From assembly GCA_020002185.1 (NCBI GenBank), contig CM034541.1, positions 27,681,319 through 27,745,318 of the forward strand: a stretch of DNA of 64,000 nt, in the 5' to 3' direction. The notes below the pieces were generated by a model. It was not told where the DNA came from and ran no database searches. It saw only the letters and a list, made by a program, of their open reading frames with translations. Shown one piece after another: positions 46,901-58,628 of this stretch (positions are counted from its first letter, which is position 1; every line of letters starts with the position of its first letter). A program made the translations under genes and the position numbers. This DNA is from Paraescarpia echinospica (Eukaryota; Annelida; Polychaeta; Sabellida; Siboglinidae).

Positions 46901-49900
46901 CGTGTTACGCCGTTTAAAGTATGCTCTAAACATTTGCTACGTACCATGTCTTGGAACCAGCGTCTTCGGCGTTACGTAAGTCAAATCTACTTCTATTCGA
47001 GCTTGTGTGTGCGGGTACGTTAACGTTTTACTCTTAGATCACTTGTACCTTGCGCACCAAACTTTCAGGGAGTAATTTTTCGACCGCTAGAATACGTAAC
47101 ATCTGTATCTTTTAAAAATACCCATATATGTTAAGATCCTGACCTTTTATGGGGTAAATCAGTTGTTCGGAACGTAAAACGTGATGTGCGCGTAATGGGT
47201 AAAACGTAACCTAACAATCGCAGGACTCACACGCGCGCGCGCGCGGTAAATATTTTGGGAAAACGGCCCCTGTGTCATGGACTTGGCAACATGAAGTAGA
47301 CACTGACATATTAATGCTTATGTTTACCGTCATGCCAGTACCGTAGCAATACGAATAATGTCTGACAATTCTACGCTATCACGACCAGGGCCTATCAATG
47401 GATATGAACTTCATATTCTCTCTGATCTTCGTCATTTTGAACAAACAACTACCAAGTCAGGTGACAGAGTGCAATTTGTTCTGCCCATCATTTAAAGTAA
47501 AAGATATTGAATTTATTTCTGTCGAACTTCCGTTTCAATGACAATGTTTTTAGAATGTTGTGGAACATTTATAGTTTATTAATTTTCAAAATTATTCTAA
47601 AAGCAACTGTGTCGGTACCTTTTTATACACTACTCCTAACACAAACTTGTTTCGACAAATTTTGAAGAATATGCTGTAGAACACAATCCAAACATGGGCA
47701 TAAGAAACCATAAATGTTATTATGTACTCCGATTTTGTAACATAATGACGGGATGTTATGTAATTGGATGCATAAATCAATCGATTGCACAAATCCATTT
47801 GAAACATGTTGTGATGTACATATTCCCAGCAGAAGCCACATGGAACTAATGTGACAGAACAAAGTCAGACACCTTCCTCACTACTGTGTCAGTTAAAACA
47901 TTATCCAATTAATAGCACTGCTAGGCAGTGTGCTACACAAAGCTATCAGATGCACACATCCATTTGAAACACGAAGTGATGTACAACTTCCCAGTAGATG
48001 TCGCACAGAACACAATGGGGCAGAACAAAGTCAGGCACCATCTTATGTCAGGTGACCCATTGTCCAATTAATAGCACTGTTGAGTAGAGCTCTTCAATTT
48101 CCTATTTCCATCAGCTCGGCTATATTCGAACTGTTGATAGTCAAAATGTTCCTGCAAATAAACAAAGTTGAATTTAGGAAACTGAGTCTAACTGTGAGTT
48201 AAATAATTCAACACTGTGCAGATTAATTCAGTTTAGCTAGTAGATTATGGGACTTATCATCAAGTGTATAGCTGGCTAAATGGAATTGAAATACAAGAGA
48301 GCCTTGTTATGCTGATTCAGTCAGACTAAAATCCCAATCCATTGCTTTGGCCAACTTCTGTGTACTTTTTAACAAACCTATTTTTTTTACATTGAATGAC
48401 GACGTTCCAGCCAGGTTTACTAACAATCGTAGCGGTAGCATTAGAAACAATCTGTGAACGTACGAATCTCACATGTTCATGTGTTGGGTTCAAATAAGTG
48501 CGGAAACGAGAACTCTAAAAGGGGTGACTGGAAAGGCAAGACCCGTAGGCGTAGACACACAGACCCAATCCGAAATATGCCTCAAGTCCCAGATTTAGGC
48601 AAGAAAATAACATCCACGACCAGAGTAGTAATAGAGGTTAAGTACCGCGTACGGTGGCGCGGCGCCAGCAAGAGCCCATGTTAAGAGATAGGGATTTCCT
48701 CCAGCCGGAGGATTTTCCTCCGGTTAGTCTTTATGCAAATTTTTTGAACGGATTTTGCTCCCGGAAGTCGAATTGACCAATCAGGAGCTAGCTGGGCATT
48801 GTGGGCGTGGCTAATTATGCAAATGACCTTATATGGGCATTGTGTGCGTGACTAGTTATGCAATTGACCAATCACGAGCGAGCTGGGCATTGTGTGCGTG
48901 ACTAGTTATACAATTGACCAATCACGAGCGAGCTGGGCCTTGTGTGCGTGGCTAGGTCCGACCCCGGGCTAAAGTATAGGGAATTTTATCGCAAAGGTAT
49001 CTGACCACTTTTGGGTTTTTTTCACCCCATGTTAAAGTATAGGAGCTATTGTCGCAAAGGTATCCGACCACTTTTTGGGTTTTTATCCCATGTTAAAGCA
49101 TAGGCCATTTTTAGCCCATGTTAAAGCATAGGCGCTATTATCGTAAAGGTGTGCGACCACTTTTTGAATAAAATAAAATATACCAAACAGTATTCGAATA
49201 TGTCACACACGAGATTGCTTGACCCGTAGGTCGAGGCTTCGCCAAGGGATCGACCCCTTATTTGGTTGACAATGACATGTCGAAAATGTGGTGTTATAAT
49301 AAGGCGTAATGTGTAACAAAAGGGTTATAAATTCAACGGAGATCGTTTTGTCTGAAGTAATGTATACGAAATGTAGACTACATATAGGACTATGTTATAT
49401 TAGGGCCTATAGCCTCGTTTTTTCGAACAGAGCGGCCATCTTGAAATTATACGTTTGGTGTCTGTTACAAAACCGTACTCGAGACGTGTCTGGGCATGTT
49501 TGTTTGTTTGTTTGTTGATGTCATCAAACTGCTACGCACAGTAATTATGTACCCGAGGTTGACTTGGTTAATCAGATAGTGCTTTGGTTAGCCATTGTTT
49601 TGAGCTTTCGTGCTTGAATATAATCCCATCATTTGATGTTATGGTCATTGTCGTTATAGCGAGTGAAAAATTACCCTGTTAACTGGTACGAACTGGTATG
49701 AACTCGTAATTACTGCTCTGTGACTGTGTGTTGGAAGAACATCTCTATATTTGGCCCGTGATAAAACATACGAGATATCAGTATTTGTACTTACCAACCA
49801 TCGATATCCTGTTTGTAAACTGTTTTGATGGTGTATTTCCTGTTCAAGTCTCATCTATTTAAATAAACACGCTATGCGCGATGCACAATGTCGACTCGGT

Positions 49901-52900
49901 GGCCTTGACACCAAAGAGCCTATATCAATACAAGACGGTGCAGTGTTCGCTATCTACATTGTTCGAGGAAAGTGAAGCGTCATGTTAGAACAGTACAGGT
50001 ACATAATAACCTCCCAGATAAGATGTACCAGTATTATATAGTTTACCGTATTAAGGGTCAAGTGTACAAATGTCCATTAGAACGTTTTTATCTTTTTTCG
50101 TACTATAGTATTTAAATTCGTGCTTCTTCGGTAAAACCTTCCAAACTTGCTTCTGTCGTAAAACAACTAACCTGGCATGGGTAACCGAAAACGAACTCAT
50201 AGATTCAACAGTTATGTTAACCACTTATGTCTATGTGTAGTTCAGTACATATATGTTAACCACTTATGTATCTGTGTAGTTCAGTACAGATACGTTAACA
50301 AGTTATGTCTGTGTAGTTCTGTAGAGATGATAGCCACTTATGTCTGTGTAGTTCAGTTAATGTAATCAGACCAACTAGTGGTGCAAACGAAACACTATGC
50401 TTTGACCAACATGTGTCACTAAAACGAAACACTATGCTTTGACCAACACGTGTCACGAATTGAACTTAGATCAACTAGATACATCACACGAGACTATGTC
50501 ACGTCACACGAGAGTACCGACGAGACAAGAGACGAGACTATGACCGAGATACGTCACGAGACTACGGATGGCACATCACACGAGACAACGGATGACACAT
50601 CACACGAGAGTACCGACGAGACACGAGTTGTACAAACGAAACACTATGCTTTGACCAACACGTGTCACGAATTGAACTTAGACCAACTAGTGGGACAAAC
50701 GAAACACTATGCTTAGACCAACACGTTGCACGAACCAAACTATAGACACGAGTTGTACAAACGAAACACTATGCTTTGACCAACACGTGTCACGAATTGA
50801 ACTTAGATCAACTAGTGGGACAAACGAAACACCAAACTTAGACCAACACGTTGCACGAACCAAACTATAGACACGAGTTGCACAAACGTAACACTAGACT
50901 TAACCGAGATATGTCACGAGACTACGGATGACACATCACACGAGACTATGACACATCACACGAGAGTACCGACGAGACAAGAGACGAGACTATGACCGAG
51001 ATATGTCACGAGACTACGGATGACACATCACACGAGACTATGGCCGAGATATGTCACGAGACTTCGGATGACATGTCACACGAGAGTACGGATGATACAT
51101 CACACGAGACTTTGGATGATACATCACACGAGAGTACCGACGAGACAAGAGACGAGACTATGACCGAGATATGTCACGAGACTAAGGATGACACATCACA
51201 CGAGAGTACGGACGAGACAAGAGATATACTACGAGACACATCACACGAGACTACGGATGTCACATCACAAGAGAGTACCGACGAGTCAAGAGACGAGACT
51301 ATGACCGAGATATGTCACGAGACTGTGGCCGAGATATGTCACGAGACTATGACCGAGATATGTCACGAGACTAAGGATGACACATCACACGAGAGTACGG
51401 ACGAGACAATGTCCGATATATATCACGAGACTAAGGATGATACATCATACGAGAGTACCGACGAGACTATGACCGAGATGTGTCACGAGACTACGGATGA
51501 CATATCACACGAGAGTACCGACGAGACACGAGTTGTACAAACGAAACACTATGCTTTGACCAACACGTGTCACGATATGAACTTAGACCAACTAGTGGTG
51601 CAAACGAAACACTATGCTTTGACCAACACACGGCACGAATTGAACTCAGACCAACTAGTTGGACACACGAAACACTATGCTTTGACCAACACGCTGCACA
51701 AATTTTTCAATTCGACGTGTTATCGCGTGAGATTTGCTTCAAAAGGAAGCAAAGCAAAGCAAATAGACGTGTTATTGTGTGAGATTTGCTTCAAAAGGAA
51801 GCAAAGCAAAGCAAATAAACGTGTTATTGTGTGAGATTTGCTTCAAAAGGAAGCAAAGCAAAGCAAATAGACGTGTTATCGCGTGAGATTTGCTTCAAAA
51901 GGAAGCAAAGCAAAGCAAATAGACGTGTTATCGCGTGAGATTTGCTTCAAAAGGAAGCAAAGCAAATAGACGTGTTATCGCGTGAGATTTGCTTCAAAAG
52001 GAAGCAAAGCAAAGCCACTCACTCGCCCTTCGTGGCTGTTCACTCACTCACTCACTCACTCACTCACCCTTTGTATCTGTTCACTCACTCACTCACTCAC
52101 CCTTTGTATCTGTTCACTCACTCACTCACTCACCCTTTGTGTCTGTTCACTCACTCACTCACTCACTCACTCACTCACTCACTCACTCACCCTTCGTATC
52201 TGTTCACTCACTCACTCACTCACTCACCCTTTGTGTCTGTTCACGCAGTCACTCACTCACGCACTCATTACACTATGCTTTGACCAACAGGCTGCACAAA
52301 CATCACACGAGAGTACCGACGAGACTATGACCGAGATATATCACGAGACTACGGATGTCACATCACACGAGACTACGGATGACACATCACACGAGAGTAC
52401 CGACGAGACAATGTCCGAGATATATCACGAGACTACGGATGATACATCACACGAGACTACGAGTGGTGTGTCTAATGTTCACGAGACTTCGGATGACACA
52501 TCACACGAGAGTACCGACGAGACAAGAGACGAGACGAGACATGACAGTCAAGTAACTTCCGGTGCGACGTCACTTCCGACGTGTCGTCCCTAGTAGAGGC
52601 TGCCATGACAGTCAAGTAACTTCCGGTACGACGTCACTTTCCGGTGTAGCGCGGATAATCGGAGTACTACGTCACATGGTGGCGCCATCTAGCGGTTAAA
52701 AATATCTAATTAGGTTAGCTAGAGAAAAAAAGTTGGGGTTAACCTCGCGAAAATTTAATGTTTTTGTCCCTCTGGGACAAAAACATAACATTTTCAGAAA
52801 ATTTATACAACAACCACCTTAGTGGTTGTTGTTTAAATTTTCGCGAGGTTAACCCATCCCTTGGCGAAGCCTCGACCTACGGGTCAAGCAATCTCGTGTG

Positions 52901-55900
52901 TGACATATTCGAATACTGTTTGGTATATTTTATTTTATTCAAAAAGTGGTCGCACACCTTTACGATAATAGCGCCTATGCTTTAACATGGGCTAAAAATG
53001 GCCTATGCTTTAACATGGGATAAAAACCCAAAAAGTGGTCGGATACCTTTGCGACAATAGCTCCTATACTTTAACATGGGGTAAAAAAAAAAAAAAGTGG
53101 TCGGATACCTTTGCGATAAAATTCCCTATACTTTAGCCCGGGGTCGGACCTAGCCACGCACACAAGGCCCAGCTCGCTCGTGATTGGTTAATTGTATAAC
53201 TAGTCACGCACACAATGCCCAGCTCGCTCGTGATTGGTCAATTGCATAACTAGTCACGCACACAATGACCATATAAGGGCATTTGCATAATTAGCCACGC
53301 CCACAATGCCCATATAAGGTCATTTGCATAATTAGCCACGCCCACAATGCCCAGCTCGCTCCTGATTGGTCAATTCGACTTTACCCACAATGCCCAGCTC
53401 GCTCCTGATTGGTCAATTCGACTTCCGGGAGCAAAATCCGTTCAAAAAAGTTGCATAAAGACTAACCGGAGGAAAATCCTCCGGCTGGAGGAAATCCCTA
53501 TCTCTTAACATGGGTTCTTGCTGGCGCCGCGCCACCGTACGCGGTACTTAACCTCTATTACTACTGACCAGGTTAATCCTCTTACTATGGTTGCATATAC
53601 TGATATTTTAATGTGCATTTTCGTTCATTTTCGTAGTTTTACTAACTAGAAAGGCGAGACCCTAGCCTAGCACTACTAGTTGCAGAGGCTCAACATTGAC
53701 CCAGTCCCAGCTGACACCGACTGCAGCCGTCGCCGTCGACAGACGTTAAAAATTATATTTAATCGAAACGTTGCTCGACTGACAGCATTGGGAAGCAAGA
53801 TAAATAAACAATGCATACGCTTCCTGCGGTTATAAACATAGCTGTCAATATACATATGTCTACAAATTGCTTATTTACAATGACATTGCTTGAATTAACT
53901 CACCTCGGAATCTGACATGTTGACTGTGTTTGACGTCAACAGACTTTGCGTGCTTCACTACCCATGCATGAATATTCATTATAATCGGGCTGCATAACTA
54001 ATCATCCACTTAGTTGCAAGCTCAAAATGATTCGCGTAAACAAAATTATTTATAGGCTTTTCCGCAGACAACACAAAAAATTATGCATAAACATGCAAGA
54101 CATAAATAGCAGAGAAAATACTTATGGGAAATTATCATGTTTTGATACAATACATCTCGAATGTATATTAACTAATAAAGAATCGCTTTAAAAAGAGGAG
54201 CAAAATATCAAATTGATTAGTCGATATCTGTCTTCAGGTGAACTACGAAGGCATGTGTATTAGCCGTCCGCCATGGCTATTCCGCGAGAAGACTCCAAAA
54301 TATCCGACCGTAGAGGTGCTCGATAGTTTTATAGCCATACATTTGGCTGATCAACTCCTTCGTAATCAATACTTCACCGACGAGAACGGTCTGCAAACTA
54401 TCTATCCGATATCAAGGAGAAAAGGCGAAGTCCCCCGTTACACGGAAGCGAGGACAAGGTAACATTATTTAATAATCTGATATAATAATAGGGTTAACAA
54501 GATTGTGTCATTCGCCAAATTTAACAAGGTGTAAAAAACTCTACATTGAAAATGAACATGGGGGGCATTAACAAATTGAACGTTGAACTAGTTTTAACAA
54601 ATATATGTGGTGTAAATCAATAAAGATTCGTGCACCAATCACCAATGGTTTGCAACACTTAACACATATGATATTATGAATTATAATTGCGCCAACTTCG
54701 CAAGCGCCGTCATGTACGAGATGATATCGTCACGACGAAAATCATTATTTTCGTCACTATGAGACCAATCTTCGACCGTGCACGAAAGTTGTTATTTTAA
54801 CTTTGCCACAACTTATTTTTATAATCCTGAATTGACGCTGGATGAATGCACGAACTATTTTAACTGTGCACATGAGTAATGTAACACATTATCTAAACAA
54901 AACAAATTAAAGCCATCTTTGTATGCAACTTAAATATTACATTTTATAGAAATCTTGACAAACATTTATGAATTTATCATTTGGAAGAAAATTGTGTTTT
55001 TCTAGTTCTGTCCTCCGTGAAATTCTCGTTGTGCCTCCTTCTGGTGCTCCGGTTTACGATTCTCTTCTTCAGTGTCAAAATCGTTCTGGCCGCCATGAGA
55101 TGGCGTGTATTATCACGTCCTAAGCTGAATACATTATTGATCTCCTGAACTTTTTCACTGCACGGCTGTGATGGAATAAGTTCTCAATTCTAAAGTCTGA
55201 TAATGTCCATAGTGCATTTGTGGATTCGTCTATGATATGTTAAATGCTCTGCATAAGATCTCATTCCCTATCACCTTGCCGAGTCTGTACGTGCCTGTGA
55301 TAGTCAAATGGTGTAGCCTTGATTTTCTCGAATTTGTTGAGCAACACCTGCAGTCTGTTTAGAACACGCGTTGTTATTATGATTAGCTTGATAATGTTCT
55401 TCTTAGTTTCGAATGAGGGATGAGGGTTATGTGTGTGTGCGCGTGCATGCGTGCGTACGTGCGTGCGTGCGTGAGTGTGTATACGTATATTGTAAAAGTA
55501 AAGTAAAGGTAAGTTCTTATATAGCGCAGTTTCCAGTCTTCAGGACGGCTCAATGCGCTTTACACTTTACTCCCTCGCAGATCTGTTCAATCGAACACCA
55601 TGTCGACTTCTCTGGGAAGCATTCAGCCACGCTGCAATTAATGCGCGAAGACTATTCGTACACAAATATCCATTACTTTCTACAGCCAGGTACTCACACT
55701 CATACAGCTGAGTGAACTGAAGCAATGTATAATAAACGAACTTGCCCAGGTTCGACACCGCCGCACAGGATTCGAACCCGCGTTCTCTCCGTCGAGAGTC
55801 CGGAGCTCTTACCGCTGCGCTACTGTACGTAATGAGTTGTAACCCCAACAAAACGTGTCACTCTGATATACTGTAACAGTAGAGTCGTATTTGCTTAACC

Positions 55901-58585
55901 TAATTAACATATGATAACATAATTATGGTAGAGTATACTCGTCCACAATATTATCTAGTCTCTTTTATCTGACTCTAGCTCGCCTTGGTATATATGTAAA
56001 TTCATGTAGGATCCAGCGGGTTCAATGATAGAATGTCTTTGAATTATCATTGAGGAGTTGTCATTGAAGTGGCTTGATGTAAGCGATCCACGCCGTCCTG
56101 TCATGGGCCAGCGGAATCAGTTGCACCAGGTTTGCCTGCATGCTACAACAGTCCTCAAATAGCCTTTTGGGTAGCAGGCGCCGCCATTTAAAAAACCTTT
56201 ATTGGATTAATTATTTCAACTTTTCTAAATAAAAAATTCTTCACCACCTATGTTATGATGTTGTATCCAACAAACCATGCACAGAAAAAATATATGAAAT
56301 AAATATTTATATACATTAACATACTATGGCAGTAGTTTTTTTCTTCAAAAATGGCAATAGATCAAGCAAAACGTATAAAACTGATACGTTGCCTTAGGGC
56401 CCAAGGTTGCGTAGGCGACGCTTGCACACTGTCAGCAGCAGGTCTACCACAGGCGTTGTGGCTGTCGTCCGATAGCCAACAACGGTAGTAATGCGTAGGC
56501 ATCGGCTGTTAAAGCCATTCATCTTTCGCATGACTGCCTCTGTCAGAGTCTATGTCTCGGATGTGTGGGTCGGTTTGAAGCACGCGGCTAGCTGGTAGAT
56601 ACTCAGCTTAATGGAACAAGACAGGTGATGACCAACCCACATATTCGACAGTGAGCCAAATGTTGATTGTACACTGGCCATGCGGTATAGCACGTTGGCC
56701 TGGTCGTTGCCGTTGCACCGTAGTCTCGCGCCTAGGTACTCAAACGAGTAGACGTTTTCTAGCGCCTGTCTATTAATTTTCACTTGGCTCCTCGCGGCCT
56801 CGGCGGTTTTTTGTTGTTGATAGTTTGACAGTTTTGTCGGGCATAGTTCCGGCACGTGAGCGCTGTGTCACACCTCCACCGTGCTACGTGGATTTTCAAG
56901 TTCCACTATTTCAGCCTCAGTGGTTGCAATCACTCTGTAAAGCCTTGCTCTTCTTCACGGAGATAATCATCGCAGCACCGTCCAGTGATCCCTTTGCGAT
57001 CGCCGTGACGCGAGCGGAGGCATGCACGGTGTTTCGTCCACAAGTGCCGCATCAGCGGCATATTGAAAGTTGGACATGATAGTAATAGTTTTGCACCCGA
57101 GTCAGGAATGTCATGCAGTCTGAATATCCTGTCCAGTCCATCGATGAACGAGACAGGTGGGAAAATGAAGCACTCCTGTCGCTATGTTGAACGGCTTGGA
57201 TATTTGGACACTCCCGTCGCGTTGCCTGACCCGTACGATGCCTGTAGCTGCGGAATAAACGGCCTGCACGACGCGTCTGTCTTTCGCGCAGACGCCTGGT
57301 TCGGTGAGAGCATCGCCAAGGAAGATGTGACTCCCTACACCGAATGCGGCGCTGTAATCGATGAATGTGATTGTTGCCTGTCTTCCCACCCTGAGTATTA
57401 TATTGAGAATCACCCGGGGTCATATACGTTGTCCCTACATCCTCGCGCCGGCCTGAAGCCAGCCTGTGTGTCTGGTAGATGTTCTTCTAAGACCTCCGTG
57501 TTGCAACAACCGAGATCAGCTTATATTAATGACAAAGCAAGCAGATAGCGCGATAGTTAGCAAAGTCATTCCTAGATTCCCTCTTGTGTAACATAAGGAG
57601 CATCTCTTTCACAAGTTTCAGTGGGATGCACTCGGACTGCCACACGAGGCGGCATATACGAAACAGCTCTTTTTTGTCTCCTCCAACGAACAATATGCTT
57701 CGATTGGGACGTTACTCCACCCTGGGGCCTTGTCACTGCGCAGGGCTTTGAAGCACATCTGTAACTATGTGTCGCTCAGTTCGTCTTCCTCTGCCACAAG
57801 GTGTTCGAATAGTCTCTGTTGGTTTGATTCAGTACTCGACAAATGCTCTTGTTAACGAGTATGCGCGTAAGTCTGGAGAACTTCATTCAGCCGTCTCCAT
57901 GTCATTTAGTACTCCATTGACATATTCTCGGCAATCCTCGAGACACTGTTTTTAACTATGCAGTTACTGCTAAATAGTGAATGTTTCGGACAATGCGGTG
58001 GCACGTTTCTAAACAATAAACGTCATGGTTGTTGAACCTGGGGCTAAATACATTACCATTTGCATTTCCTTTTACTTTGTATTCAGTTGCTTGTAATAAT
58101 AATAAGGTAGTTTGTTTGCGTCAAAATCAAGGTAACAGGGTTGGTCAATGTCTAGATTGATAAGTAGTATTAAAGGTGTCAACTCGTGAATGAATATGCC
58201 AGGGAGATAAGTTAAAAAAGCAATGTTATAAAGATAAGTATCCATCATATTAATTTAAGTTTAAAAGTTGGTTCGAACATTTCGTATCATTGAAAGATAT
58301 ACTTCTGATTGATGCGTTAGCCTGGTTACCATGATTCATGGTAAACAATAATATATTATACACATATCAGTACTGTATACCCCATGGGGCAACTCGTCAT
58401 CTTTAACTCACGAAGAGAGCTTCGGACTTTCAAGCAAGAGATTCCAGATGTGTGTCCTCTTGCTGGCGTTTCGAACCTTGGGCAAGTCCTTTCACTCCAC
58501 ACCACTCCAGTTCACTTAGTTGTATAAATAAGTCCCTGGCTATAGACAGAGTTGGTGTTCAAATGACCATGTTTGGCAGGGGATA

Positions 58586-58628
<43 letters not shown>

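Larger units (their letters stand above)
48618..53571. mobile_element. 4.9-kb long-arm foldback element with satellite interior
   Basis: Left arm 48624-49250 and right arm 52856-53565 are inverted copies (about 630 and 710 bp) with only scattered differences; the length gap comes from extra copies of an internal direct repeat. The direct repeat GACCAG flanks the element (48618-48623, 53566-53571). Each arm holds tandem subrepeats: about 45-bp units around CAATTGACCAATCACGAGCG, then about 70-bp units ending GACCACTTTTTGGG. Long inverted repeats made of tandem repeats are the hallmark of foldback (FB)-type elements. No transposase is visible; the interior is non-coding plus satellite. It sits in intron 3 of the CACHD1-like gene. 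Confidence 0.88.

Noticed and set aside
50490..51530. Regular 24-bp direct repeats, superficially CRISPR-like
   Set aside because: Units are contiguous or abut other tandem repeats, with no unique spacers of constant length, and the genome is animal.
51942..52593. Ser/His/Thr/Leu-rich ORFs over the (ACTC)n block
   Set aside because: Simple-repeat translation; open in three frames at once.
52736..52855. Parvovirus-like inverted terminal repeat
   Set aside because: The T- or cloverleaf-like fold is similar in outline, but no replication or capsid gene remains lie nearby, and the palindrome is internal to a foldback element.
57063..57548. 161-codon plus-strand ORF
   Set aside because: Antisense to the RTE-like reverse transcriptase, whose minus-strand frame carries TITFIDYSAAF and AVYSAATGIVRVR.
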